Assembly (NCBI RefSeq): GCF_029338235.1
Contig: NZ_CP119785.1
Coordinates: 248,001-312,000, forward strand
Source of the DNA: Haloarcula rara
GTDB taxonomy: Archaea; Halobacteriota; Halobacteria; Halobacteriales; Haloarculaceae
Direction of reading: 5' to 3'
DNA: 64,000 bases
This document shows, piece after piece, positions 56,599 through 64,000 of this stretch; the stretch's first letter is position 1, and each line of letters starts with the position of its first letter. The notes beneath the pieces are model-generated. The model did no database searches and was not told the origin of the DNA. It saw only the letters and a program-made list of their open reading frames with translations. The translations under genes were made by a program, and so were the position numbers.

Positions 56599-57255
56599 TT
56601 AAGGACCTTTCCCTTCGGACCGAACGACGGCGTAGCAGTTGCCGCTAGATATCTCGAACGACTCGGTCGCCAGGCCGCTCTCGTCCAGCTCCCGCTCGAA
56701 CTCCGCCGGGGCGTAGATGTAGTAGAAGCGAGGCACCGTCTCGCCGCCGGGGAGGGTCCAGTCGACGGTGGTGTCAAAGCCCGTCTCGGCGTCGGCGGGG
56801 GCGTCGAAGCGGTCGTGGGCCGTACTCCAGACGCTGACGAGGGCACGGCCCCCGGGCGCGAGAACGCGGGCGAGTTCGTCCAGGCTCGCGCGGCGGTCGG
56901 CGGCCGAGGGGAGGTGATGCAGCGTGGCGACATAGACCGCCAGGTCGACACAGTCGTCACCAATCGGCAGGCGGGCGGCATCGCCGAGCAGCAGCGAGAC
57001 GCGGCTCCCGACCCGTTCTTCCGCGGCGTCGAGCAGCGAGCGGCTGGCGTCCAGCCCGACGACGCGGTCGGCCACGTCGGCGAGCAAGGCGGCGTGGCGG
57101 CCGTTGCCACAGCCGATATCGAGCGCCGTCTCGCAGGCGGGGGCGTCGTCGACGAACGACTCGACCTCGGGCCAGGCGTACTCGCGGGTCTTCGAGAAGT
57201 GGGCGCCGATGCGCTCGTAGGTGCGACGGACGCCGGCCCGTGAACGGTCCTCCAT
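56599..57255 (-). CDS. SAM-dependent methyltransferase (Trm9-like)
   Basis: 218 residues from ATG 57255 (MEDRSRAGVRRTYERIGAHF). Motif I is ALDIGCGNGRHAALLADVAD; VVGLDAS and the DLAVYVATLHHLP motif IV region follow. The N-terminus YERIGAHFSKTREYAWPEV resembles Trm9/ALKBH8 tRNA wobble-uridine methyltransferases, which add a methyl ester to cm5U. This is a similarity by motif, not proof. It is soluble and faces the redoxin gene upstream on the same strand, 41 bases away. The earlier in-frame codon at 57294 is less likely. Confidence 0.85.
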   Translation of the reverse strand: MEDRSRAGVRRTYERIGAHFSKTREYAWPEVESFVDDAPACETALDIGCGNGRHAALLADVADRVVGLDASRSLLDAAEERVGSRVSLLLGDAARLPIGDDCVDLAVYVATLHHLPSAADRRASLDELARVLAPGGRALVSVWSTAHDRFDAPADAETGFDTTVDWTLPGGETVPRFYYIYAPAEFERELDESGLATESFEISSGNCYAVVRSEGKGP

Positions 57256-57296
57256 GCGGAGTGGTGGTAGCGGCGGCCGCTTACTCCTTTCCACTC

Positions 57297-57764
57297 TTAG
57301 AGCCGCGCGACCGCCGACCGGACGGGGTCGATGTCGGGTGCGACGGCAGTGTCACTGTCGGGCTCGGGGTCGGCCCACGAGAACTGGACCCGGCAGCGAC
57401 GGTCGACGAGGAAGGCAGCCCGTCGCGTCGAGCCGTCGGGTCGCTGGACGCCGAACTGCCCGTCGACGCCGGGGTGGTCGACAAGCAGCGGGAACGGCAA
57501 CTCGAGGTCTGTGGCGAACTGCCGGTGGTCGTCCATGCTGCCGGGCGCGACGCCGAAAACGGCGATGGCGTCGGTCAGCCCGGCCCAGTCCGTGTCCTGG
57601 AGCGTTTCGAGATACGCCCGGCAGCGGGGCTCGAAATCCGCCGTGTAGAACGCGACGAGCACAGGCGCCTGCCCGGCCGCCGCGGAGAGGCGGTAGGCTC
57701 CAGTCCGCTCGCCGTCAGTGCCGTCCAGGTCGAAATCGGGCGCAGGGTCCCCCGCCTCGAGCAT
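57297..57764 (-). CDS. Redoxin-family protein
   Basis: 155 residues of thioredoxin-fold peroxiredoxin type: LEAGDPAPDFDLDGTDG, then VLVAFYTADFEPRCRAYLET where Cys near position 48 aligns with the peroxidatic cysteine of BCP/PrxQ proteins, AVFGVAPGSMDDHRQFATDL and DVDGQFGVQRPDG-like HPGVDGQFGVQRPDG. A second cysteine (RRCRVQF) is near the C-terminus. Possibly a thiol peroxidase, with less conservation than the 54543 gene. Confidence 0.8.
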   Translation of the reverse strand: MLEAGDPAPDFDLDGTDGERTGAYRLSAAAGQAPVLVAFYTADFEPRCRAYLETLQDTDWAGLTDAIAVFGVAPGSMDDHRQFATDLELPFPLLVDHPGVDGQFGVQRPDGSTRRAAFLVDRRCRVQFSWADPEPDSDTAVAPDIDPVRSAVARL

Positions 57765-57800
57765 ACCTAACGGTGCAGACGCAGGGGGAAAAAGAGTCCG

Positions 57801-58088
57801 TCAGTCAGCCGTCGTCTCGGCGGCCGTGGCCTGTCCCTCCGCCTCTTCGGGGGTCGCGACCGCGTAGAGGCCGTACAGTCCCAGCACGGCCAGTCCGGCC
57901 AGCACGAGCCCGGTCCGGAGAACCGGGTCGACCGCCGGGGTCGCGATGACCGTGCCGGCCTCGTTCGTCAGTGGCGCCGCGCCGTAGGGCTTGCCAGCGA
58001 GCATCTCGACGATGCCCAGGCCAGCAGTGCCCAGGATCATCAGTCCGCCGCCCAGTGCCATCGCCGCCTTCTGGATAGTGTCAGTCAT
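57801..58088 (-). CDS. Small membrane protein next to DoxX
   Basis: 95 residues from ATG 58088: MTDTIQKAAMALGGGLMILG, then TAGLGIVEMLAGKPYGAAPL, with a second hydrophobic segment (TGLVLAGLAVLGLYGLYAVA) and a Glu/Ala-rich tail. Two membrane helices. It is five bases downstream of the DoxX gene, in the same operon, and is probably a partner of that protein. Function unknown. Confidence 0.7.
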   Translation of the reverse strand: MTDTIQKAAMALGGGLMILGTAGLGIVEMLAGKPYGAAPLTNEAGTVIATPAVDPVLRTGLVLAGLAVLGLYGLYAVATPEEAEGQATAAETTAD

Positions 58089-58093
58089 TGTTG

Positions 58094-58615
58094 TCACCCC
58101 ATGATGTACCGGAGTTTCGGGTGCGCTTTCACGAACGCCGTCTGTTCGAGGATGCCGTCGAGGCCGTAGTACCGGCCGGCGCCGACGACCAGCACCGTCG
58201 CGAACAGCAACAGGCCCATGAAGTCGGCGTTGACCAGCCCGTGACCGAACTCGGCGTTGCCGAGCCAGAACAGGGTCATGAAGATGACCCCGCCCACAGC
58301 GGCCAGCCGGGTCAGCGCGCCGACTATCAGCGCCAGTCCGATGAGCGTCTCGAACAGTGGCACCCCGGGCTCGATGAGCCAGGCCAGGTTCTCGCCCATC
58401 CAGACCGGGATGGGACCCAGCGCAGTCCCGGTCATCCCCTCCATGTACATCGGCCCGTACGTGAAGGCCAGCCCGTCCTCGATGAGCTTGGTCACCCCGG
58501 CGTGGAAGAACCACCAGCCGGTCACGAACCGCAGGAACGCCAGCCAGTAGGCGGTCCACGGTCCGTCCAGTTCGAATTCGACGGTGTCGGTCAGGGGAGC
58601 AGTTTGGTAGTTCAT
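58094..58615 (-). CDS. DoxX-family membrane protein
   Basis: 173 residues from ATG 58615 (MNYQTAPLTDTVEFELDGPW). Four helices with DoxX landmarks: YWLAFLRFVTGWWFFHAGVT, KLIEDG, ETLIGLALIVGALTRLAAVG and GGVIFMTLFWLGNAEFGHGL. DoxX-type proteins appear as subunits of quinone oxidases in Acidianus (DoxD) and in oxidative stress complexes with SodA and SseA in mycobacteria. Electron transfer at the membrane is a fair guess. The 58675 start is rejected since it adds a leader read through the promoter. Confidence 0.85.
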   Translation of the reverse strand: MNYQTAPLTDTVEFELDGPWTAYWLAFLRFVTGWWFFHAGVTKLIEDGLAFTYGPMYMEGMTGTALGPIPVWMGENLAWLIEPGVPLFETLIGLALIVGALTRLAAVGGVIFMTLFWLGNAEFGHGLVNADFMGLLLFATVLVVGAGRYYGLDGILEQTAFVKAHPKLRYIMG

Positions 58616-58832
58616 CGGTGCCTCACAGGTGAACATCTGACGGCGAACGACATATAAGCGGATACGGGTTCCCACGCACTGAGAACGTTTCTACGCCCCT
58701 GAGAAACGCCCAGCGTTCGAATCCGGCTTCAGGGAGAGACGGGCTCGCTGACGGCTGCGACAGCGGTCACCGCTTGGCGGGTGGCCCCCTCACCGTGAAG
58801 TTCAAACCGTCGTCCGGATTACCTCCGATAAG

Positions 58833-60299
58833 ATGCCTATCGAGATGGAGGGCGCCCACACCACGGCGCGCGTGATGGTCGACGACGAGTCGCTGGTAGA
58901 GGAGGGGTGTATGGAGCAGATACAGACCCTCATCGACCACCCCGCCTTCACCGAACCGGTTCGTATCATGCCAGATACGCACTGGGGGGCGGGCGCGCCT
59001 ATCGGCTTCACGATGCCGCTTGCCGACCGCGTCGTCCCGAACATCGTCGGGGTGGACGTGGGCTGTGGGATGGCGGTGACGAACCTCGGTAACGAGTTCC
59101 CGCTCGAAGACGCCGAACGGGAGCGACGGGTCCGCGAGGCCGTCCCGATGGGCCGGTCGGTCCACGACTACGGCGACGCCCCACACCTCGTCGAGGAGTT
59201 CCCCTTCGACCGGGCCAACGAGGTCTTCGAGCGCTTCGACGAGGCCTTCGCCGAGCGCTTCGGCGAACACATCGACCCCATCGAGTTCGATTTCGACGGC
59301 TACGACGGCGACTACTTCGAAGCGCTCTGTGACCGCGTCCTGGCCGACCAGCGCCAGGGCGTCGACCACGTCATCAAGAGCGCCGGAACGCTGGGCGGGG
59401 GCAACCACTTCGTGGAGTTCGCGAAAGGACGCGAGTCGGGTGACTACTGGCTCGTCGTCCACAGCGGCTCCCGGTATCTGGGGATGTCCGTCGCCCAGTA
59501 CTGGCAGTCGACGGCGACGGACCGGCGGGCTATCGGCGATATCCGCGCGGAAATTCCCGACGAGTACACCGAGTACCTGAAGTTCGACCCCGACACGGTC
59601 GAGTCTCGGGACCTCTACACCTGGGTGACCGGCGGGATGGGCGAGTCCTACATCGACAAAGAACACCTGCGACGGGAGCTGGACGGCAGCGACATCGAGG
59701 ACGCCTTCGACACGCTGGGTCGGCTTCAGGAGGCGGTCCGGGACGACCTCGGCGAGGACGACCGGAACACCGACCTCGACTGGCTGGAAGGGCGGGAGGC
59801 CCACGGCTACTACGTCGACATGCTGTTCGCCCAGCAGTACGCCCGCTGGAACCGGGAGCTGATGAGCGACGCCATCTGTGCGGCACTCGGCGTCGAGCCG
59901 GTCGAGCGCTTCCAGTCCATTCACAATTACATCGACTTCAGGGATATGACAGTTCGGAAGGGCGCGACGCCGGCCCGTGAGGGCCAGCGCCTCATCGTCC
60001 CCTTCAATATGGCCGAGGGGTCGATTCTGGCCCGCGGGAAGGGCAACAACGAGTGGCACCAGACCGCGCCCCACGGCGCCGGCCGGGTGATGAGCCGCCG
60101 GCGGGCCCACGACGTAGTCGACATGGACGCGTTCGCCGACGCGATGGCCGGCGTCTACTCCGAGTCGGTGGTCGAGGGCGTCCGCGACGAGGCCCCGATG
60201 GCCTACAAGGACGCCGAGCGTATCGCCGCGGCACTTTCCCCGACCGCCGAGGTGGTCGAGTGGCTCGACCCGGTTCACAACCTGAAATCGACGGACTGA
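58833..60299 (+). CDS. rtcB: RtcB-family RNA ligase
   Basis: 488 residues with no intein. Motifs: NIVGVDVGCGMAVTN (Asp75 and Cys78, metal ligands), AGTLGGGNHFVEFA, VVHSGSRYLG, FQSIHNYIDF, VRKGATPAREGQRLIVPFN, and HQTAPHGAGRVMSRRRA, where the histidine near residue 415 takes GMP. RtcB joins 2',3'-cyclic phosphate to 5'-OH RNA ends, as in archaeal tRNA splicing. It may be a paralogue of the main splicing ligase, since the C-terminus (LDPVHNLKSTD) differs from canonical VGVIKG-like endings. TATA-like elements are weak. It is divergent from the DoxX operon. Confidence 0.9.
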   Translation: MPIEMEGAHTTARVMVDDESLVEEGCMEQIQTLIDHPAFTEPVRIMPDTHWGAGAPIGFTMPLADRVVPNIVGVDVGCGMAVTNLGNEFPLEDAERERRVREAVPMGRSVHDYGDAPHLVEEFPFDRANEVFERFDEAFAERFGEHIDPIEFDFDGYDGDYFEALCDRVLADQRQGVDHVIKSAGTLGGGNHFVEFAKGRESGDYWLVVHSGSRYLGMSVAQYWQSTATDRRAIGDIRAEIPDEYTEYLKFDPDTVESRDLYTWVTGGMGESYIDKEHLRRELDGSDIEDAFDTLGRLQEAVRDDLGEDDRNTDLDWLEGREAHGYYVDMLFAQQYARWNRELMSDAICAALGVEPVERFQSIHNYIDFRDMTVRKGATPAREGQRLIVPFNMAEGSILARGKGNNEWHQTAPHGAGRVMSRRRAHDVVDMDAFADAMAGVYSESVVEGVRDEAPMAYKDAERIAAALSPTAEVVEWLDPVHNLKSTD

Positions 60300-60377
60300 G
60301 TGATTTTCGGCTGGCTGTCGGGCGTGTGACGAACAGCCATAGCTGGACAGCGCTGCCCGGTGACGGGAGGTGGCGTG

Positions 60378-61655
60378 TCAGTCCTCGATGTCGGGAGCGA
60401 ACTGGCCAGTCGCCCGATACACGCCGGCAAGAAGGACGCCCAGTGCGACCAGTGGGATGACCGCGCAGGCGACGTATATCGGCCGGAAGCCGACGATATC
60501 GGCGAGCGGAAGGGCGACGACAGGGGCACTGGCGCCGCCGATGTCCCCGAAGAGATTGCTCGTCCCGGACGCACGCCCCATCTGCTGGTCCGGCACGAGG
60601 TCGGCAAGCAGCGCCGTCAGCGGCCCGATAATCCCGCCCTGTCCGACGCCGATAGCGGCGCAGGCAGCAGTCAGGAGCACCATCGAATCGGTCGACGCGA
60701 GCAGCGCGTACCCGACCGAGGAGACGAGCAGGAAGCAACTCAGCGTCGGCACGCGGGACCCGTTCCGGTCACTCAGCGCGCCGGCGACGTACATCGAACC
60801 GCCGGCTGCGATGACGCTCAACCCCATGAACAGCCCCGACGTCCCCTGTGGACCGAACCCGAAGACGCTGAGTTCGGCGGCGTCGAGGAAGACGACGAGC
60901 GTCACGAACAGGACCCCGAAGTAGACGAAGTACACGGAGAAATTAACGACACCGACCGAGAGCGCCGGGACGCCGGTGTTTATCTCCCACGGTTTCGAGC
61001 GGGGCTCTTCGGACTCCGTGACGTGGGTCTCGGGCACTGTCAGGTACGCGAGACCACTGGCAATAAAGGCAAAGCCCGTAGCGACCGTGAAGGCCACAAT
61101 CGGGCCGGCGAGTTCGCTGAGAAGGCCACCGAGGACCACTCCCGTCGGGAAGCCGAAAATCACTCCGCCGCGGATGAGCCCCATGCTCTTGCCCCGAGAG
61201 GCCTCGTCACTGATGTCGGCGGCGATAGTCTGTCCCGCGGCGAAGACGAACGCGCTCCCGACGCCCCAGACGATTCGTGCGCCCATAAACAGGGCTTCCG
61301 GAACGGCGACCAGCATCGCGACCACGTATCCCGCCGTCGCGACGCCCTGTATGGCCACCCCGAGGACAAAGGGTGTCCGCGTGCCGATTCTGTCGACGAA
61401 CCCGCCGGCCGGAGCGTGTGCGACCAGCCGCGAGACGCGGTTTGCGCTCATGATGACCGCGACGATAAACGGCGAGATACCCAGTATCGAACCGAGATTC
61501 GGGAGAATCGGATAGATAACGCCCCCGCCGAACCCGATGAAGAAGGTGCTGGTAATCACCCCAATCATGACGATAGTCCGCTCGTCCATGTCGACGACGA
61601 GGGACTCCCGTATCTGCTCCTCGAAACGCGATAGGACACGCTGTGGCGAACTCAT
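60378..61655 (-). CDS. Major facilitator superfamily transporter
   Basis: 425 residues, about twelve helices. The first-half loop motif AGGFVDRIGTRTPFV (GxxxDRxGRR/K-like) follows MSANRVSRLVAHAP; the second half repeats it as AGALSDRNGSRVPTL. A long central loop ETHVTESEEPRSKPWEINTG separates the halves. It is probably a drug/proton antiporter (DHA1-like), but the substrate is unknown. It ends convergent to RtcB. An N-terminal ATG at 61655 gives 24 hydrophilic residues before helix 1. Confidence 0.88.
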   Translation of the reverse strand: MSSPQRVLSRFEEQIRESLVVDMDERTIVMIGVITSTFFIGFGGGVIYPILPNLGSILGISPFIVAVIMSANRVSRLVAHAPAGGFVDRIGTRTPFVLGVAIQGVATAGYVVAMLVAVPEALFMGARIVWGVGSAFVFAAGQTIAADISDEASRGKSMGLIRGGVIFGFPTGVVLGGLLSELAGPIVAFTVATGFAFIASGLAYLTVPETHVTESEEPRSKPWEINTGVPALSVGVVNFSVYFVYFGVLFVTLVVFLDAAELSVFGFGPQGTSGLFMGLSVIAAGGSMYVAGALSDRNGSRVPTLSCFLLVSSVGYALLASTDSMVLLTAACAAIGVGQGGIIGPLTALLADLVPDQQMGRASGTSNLFGDIGGASAPVVALPLADIVGFRPIYVACAVIPLVALGVLLAGVYRATGQFAPDIED

Positions 61656-61963
61656 TATAGGCTCTCACATTGTCGGGACGCGTTCACTCGTCCGGGCCCC
61701 CACCCAGAGACAGAGAGACCCGTGCAACGGGCGATTCATTTGTGACCGGCCGTGTACACACCCGTTTTCGCGGCGGTTACGTAAAAATATCGTAATCAAT
61801 GAGACAAAAAAGGAGCGCGCGTATCTCGGACCCGGTCCGGCGAGGGGTCGACGGCGGGGGACACAGCGACGGCCGACCCACCCGACGGGCGACCGCTCGA
61901 TAACAGCATCGGGTGTGTAAAAATCGGCTCTGTACGACAGGCCCGATAGAACTAAGTGACAGT
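61656..61963. other. Intergenic region between MFS and DUF2178/XRE operons
   Basis: About 310 bases without a gene. Open frames here (for example 61777-61974, minus) are short and basic. An A-rich tract (GTAAAAATATCGTAATCAATGA) around 61781-61803 is AT-richer than the rest and may hold promoter elements for the leftward MFS gene. The rightward control sites are listed separately. Confidence 0.45.
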
Positions 61964-61996
61964 GTAAAGTACACTTTACTGTAAAGCGTACTTTAC
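61964..61996. promoter_or_regulatory. Twin operator upstream of the DUF2178/XRE operon
   Basis: GTAAAGTACACTTTAC (61964-61979) and GTAAAGCGTACTTTAC (61981-61996) are two near-palindromes placed 17 bases apart, the second ending two bases before the ATG at 61999. Together they also pair across (CTTTACTGTAAAG). A dimeric repressor binding both would block a leaderless promoter here. The XRE protein of this operon is the obvious candidate. Confidence 0.7.
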
Positions 61997-61998
61997 AC

Positions 61999-62415
61999 AT
62001 GACCGCAGCTGAATCCCCCGCGACCACGACGCTCTCCAGGCGACGGACGTATCGGCGATTGATGTTCGGTTCGGTGTACGGCGGTGTCGCCGTCGGGCTC
62101 GTCCTCCGATATCTCGACTATCCGGTCGTCGGCGAAGCGGCCTACTGGGTCGGTATCCTGGCCTTCGTCGCCATCTGGAAGGGCTCGGACGTACAGTTGA
62201 TGGACGAACGCGACTGGGCGCTCGAACGCCGCGCCAGCCTGAGCGCCCTGCAGCTAGTCGGTGCCGTCCTGGTCCTTGGCGCCTCGGCGTCAAGACTGGT
62301 GACCTGGCTCACCGATTACACCGTCCCCACCCTCGTGTGGGGCGCGCTGTACGGCTACATCGGACTGTTTATCGCCTTCGGCGTGTCCTATCTCTGGCAC
62401 CGCTCCCGTCTATGA
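61999..62415 (+). CDS. DUF2178-type membrane protein
   Basis: 138 residues. Four helices: LMFGSVYGGVAVGLVLRYLD, AAYWVGILAFVAIWKGSDVQ, LQLVGAVLVLGASASRLVTW and LVWGALYGYIGLFIAFGVSY, with the polar loop LMDERDWALERRASLSALQ between the second and third. This is the DUF2178 layout, usually found with a small XRE regulator as here. Function unknown; a membrane sensor or signalling role is often assumed. Its TGA overlaps the XRE gene's ATG as ATGA. Confidence 0.85.
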   Translation: MTAAESPATTTLSRRRTYRRLMFGSVYGGVAVGLVLRYLDYPVVGEAAYWVGILAFVAIWKGSDVQLMDERDWALERRASLSALQLVGAVLVLGASASRLVTWLTDYTVPTLVWGALYGYIGLFIAFGVSYLWHRSRL

Positions 62416-62618
62416 AAAACGAACTCGACACGTACCGCAGCCGCGACGGGCTGAGCCAGGGCGACCTCGCCGAGGCCGTCGGCGTCAGCCGCCAGACCAT
62501 CAACGCAATCGAGCGCGAGCGCTACGACCCGTCGCTGGAACTCGCGTTCAAACTCGCAACCCAGTTCGACTGTACGGTCGAGGAACTGTTCGACCCGGAT
62601 ATCGACGGGAGCGAATAG
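62412..62618 (+). CDS. XRE-family transcriptional regulator (Cro/C1-type HTH)
   Basis: 68 residues: MKNELDTYRSRDGLSQGDLA, then EAVGVSRQTINAIERERYDP and SLELAFKLATQFDCTVEELF. A compact five-helix HTH without a sensor domain, the YozG/PlcR-like type. It is translated from the ATG at 62412 overlapping the DUF2178 stop, so it is coupled. It most likely represses its own operon through the twin operator at 61964-61996, with the membrane protein as input. Confidence 0.9.
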   Translation: MKNELDTYRSRDGLSQGDLAEAVGVSRQTINAIERERYDPSLELAFKLATQFDCTVEELFDPDIDGSE

Positions 62619-62660
62619 TTGTTAGATAAGCAATAATTGTGTTCGGCCCGTAGCGCTGGT

Positions 62661-63071
62661 ATGACCATCCTGGTCGCAGTCGCCGACGACGAGGCCGCCA
62701 GTCGCGTCATCGATACGGCCGTCACGCTCGGCGCGGCGCTTTCCACGCCGCTGTACGTCGTCCATCTCGTCGACGACGCGGACGCGGACCGGACGGCCGA
62801 ACGGATGCGTGATTCGCTGAAAGACCGCCTCGAGGACGAGCCAGTCAAGTCGCGGGTCGCCCTGGAGTACGTGGGTCGGCACAGCCGGCGGCCAGGCGCT
62901 CGCATCGCACGCGAGCTCCTCGAAATCGCGGCGGACGTCGACATTACCCACATCGTGATGGGCCACGAACCGAAAGGACTGCGCGGTCGGCTGCGCAGCG
63001 GGGACGTTGCCCTCGCCGTGGTCAACGAGACGACGGTACCGGTCACCGTCGTCCCACGGGTAGACGAGTAA
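62661..63071 (+). CDS. Universal stress protein (UspA type)
   Basis: 136 residues from ATG 62661: MTILVAVADDEAASRVIDTA, the DITHIVMGHEPKG segment, and GDVALAVVNETTVPVTVVPR. The phosphate-binding pattern of ATP-binding USPs (Gx2Gx9GS) is only partly visible as GHEPKGLRGRLRSG. It is soluble, probably dimeric, and may bind nucleotide in stress. It converges with the acyl-CoA dehydrogenase gene, the stop codons being next to each other. Confidence 0.85.
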   Translation: MTILVAVADDEAASRVIDTAVTLGAALSTPLYVVHLVDDADADRTAERMRDSLKDRLEDEPVKSRVALEYVGRHSRRPGARIARELLEIAADVDITHIVMGHEPKGLRGRLRSGDVALAVVNETTVPVTVVPRVDE

Positions 63072-64000
63072 CTACAACCCGAGCTCCCGGCCCAGTACCA
63101 GCCGCTGAATCTCGCTGGTCCCTTCGCCGATCTCCATCAGCTTCGCGTCGCGGTAGAACCGCTGTGGGGCGTACTCGGAGAGGTAGCCATAGCCCCCGAG
63201 GACCTGCACGGCCGCCTCGCCGACTTCGCGGGCCGTCTCGCTGGCGTCGAGCTTGGCCAGCGAGGCGATTCTGGTCACATCTTGACCGTCGTCGTACATC
63301 GTCGCCGCCTTCTGGGTCAGCAACCGCGAGCGCTCTATCTTGCGGTCCATCTCGACTAGCTTGTCCCGGACCGCATCAATTTTCGAGATGGGGCGGTCGA
63401 ACTGCTCGCGCTCGATGGCGTAGGACTTCGCAGCCTCGAAGGCCCCCTGTGCCAGTCCCACCGACAGTGCCGCAATGGAGATGCGCCCGCCGTCGAGTGT
63501 CTGTTTCGTCTGTGTCCAGCCGTCGCCTTCCTCGCCCAGTAGCCGGTCGGCCGGCACCCGGCAGTCGTCTAACTGCAGTTCACAGGTCGGCGAGGCGTTC
63601 AGTCCCATCTTGTCCTACTCCGTCGTCACCGTCCAGCCGTTGTCACCCGGTGAGACGATGAACGTCGAGATGCCGTCGTAGCCGGCTCCGGGGTCGGTGA
63701 CAGCTTTCACGAGCAGGCTCCCGGCGACCGACGCGTTCGTGATGAACTGTTTGATGCCGTCGATGACGTACTCGTCACCGTCGCGCATGGCGGTCGTGTC
63801 CATGTCGCTGGCGTCGCTCCCGCTCCCGGGTTCGGTCAGCGCCCACGCGCCCAGCCGGTCGCCGGTCGCCAGCGGCTCCAGCCAGCGCTCCCGCTGGGCG
63901 TCCGTGCCGAACGTTTCGATGGGCTTGCTTCCCAGCGAGGTGTGGGCGGCGTAGGAGAGCCCGACCGCACCGGAGACCCGACCCAGCTCCTCGCAGACGA
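63072..64000 (-). pseudogene. Acyl-CoA dehydrogenase, partial at window edge, with in-frame TAG
   Basis: The C-terminal part (from 63612 down to 63072) reads DKMGLNASPTCELQLDDCRV... FEAAKSYAIEREQFDRPISK, then RFYRDAKLMEIGEGTSEIQR, all standard. The upstream part continues in the same frame to the edge (GRVSGAVGLSYAAHTSLGSK, WALTEPGSGSDASD, GIKQFITNASVA). They are interrupted by a TAG at 63613-63615 in TTE(stop)DKMG. One change (TAG from CAG) would restore Gln. The enzyme oxidises acyl-CoA with FAD. The start lies outside the window. Confidence 0.82.

Noticed and set aside
58767..60278. 503-codon leftward frame opposite rtcB
   Set aside because: Antisense to a clear RtcB protein and of Val/Asp/Gly-rich shadow composition.
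63072..64000. Pyrrolysine or programmed readthrough at the TAG in acyl-CoA dehydrogenase
   Set aside because: Haloarchaea are not known to encode pyrrolysine and the family has an ordinary residue there; mutation or base error is simpler.

Overview
This window comes from a high-GC haloarchaeon. The signs are strongly acidic predicted proteins (runs of D and E, few K), Top6A/Top6B (archaeal DNA topoisomerase VI) next to GyrA/GyrB, Bat-type HTH_10 and DUF7344-like regulators, TATA-type promoters about 25 bases upstream of starts, many leaderless or ATGA/GTGA-coupled genes, and short CPxCG zinc-finger proteins. Haloarculaceae (Haloarcula/Halomicrobium-like) is my inference from gene style and is not proven here.

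Layout. 1-4.9 kb: tail of a membrane protein, NDH-2-like flavoprotein, Rrf2/HTH regulator, sugar-nucleotide epimerase, arginase-family ureohydrolase, and a frameshifted glycerophosphodiesterase. 4.9-13.1 kb: topoisomerase block, gyrB-gyrA leftward and top6B-top6A rightward from one divergent promoter region. 13.1-16.4 kb: small protein, HTH regulator, MBL-fold hydrolase, HTH_10 regulator with a palindromic operator candidate, alpha/beta hydrolase. 16.4-20.5 kb: two-gene type IV pilus engine (PilB-type ATPase, then a TadC/PilC-type membrane protein carrying an extra DUF7282-like C-terminal domain). 20.6-26.9 kb: small membrane and zinc-finger proteins, DUF5793-like protein, Sir2 deacylase, sucCD, histidine kinase. 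27.2-31.1 kb: three-gene ABC-2 exporter whose first permease ends in a PrsW-like intramembrane protease module. 31.2-35.6 kb: RCK-gated potassium channel and a P2-type cation ATPase, convergent. 35.6-39.5 kb: accessory stretch with two frameshifted genes (DUF7522-like, macro domain), two DUF2071 paralogues, a DUF4870 protein, a zinc-finger relic and a palindromic repeat. 39.5-45.7 kb: DUF998 protein, second ABC exporter, hybrid receiver/histidine kinase, HAD phosphatase, MTH865 protein, YdjM-like membrane protein. 45.7-53.3 kb: metal homeostasis (DtxR regulator with operator, GDT1/TMEM165 transporter, CopA ATPase), AarF-type kinase, Fe-S photolyase. 53.3-58.7 kb: tRNA-derived debris, tRNA-Arg, TatA, redox proteins, HD hydrolase, tRNA-Gly, methyltransferase, DoxX pair. 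58.8-64 kb: RtcB-family ligase, MFS transporter, an auto-regulated DUF2178/XRE operon, universal stress protein, and a partial acyl-CoA dehydrogenase with an in-frame stop.

Themes. Most of the window is ordinary haloarchaeal chromosome (topoisomerases, TCA cycle, tRNAs, Tat export). The items most worth a second look are the ABC permease/PrsW fusion, the pilus membrane protein fused to a surface-type domain, a duplicated acidic insert in Top6B, a small dispersed palindromic element present twice, and a tRNA-Arg locus flanked by repeated and inverted copies of its own 3' end. At least four genes are broken by single-base events, which means either local gene decay or base-calling error. Family names were assigned by reading motifs; no database search was possible.
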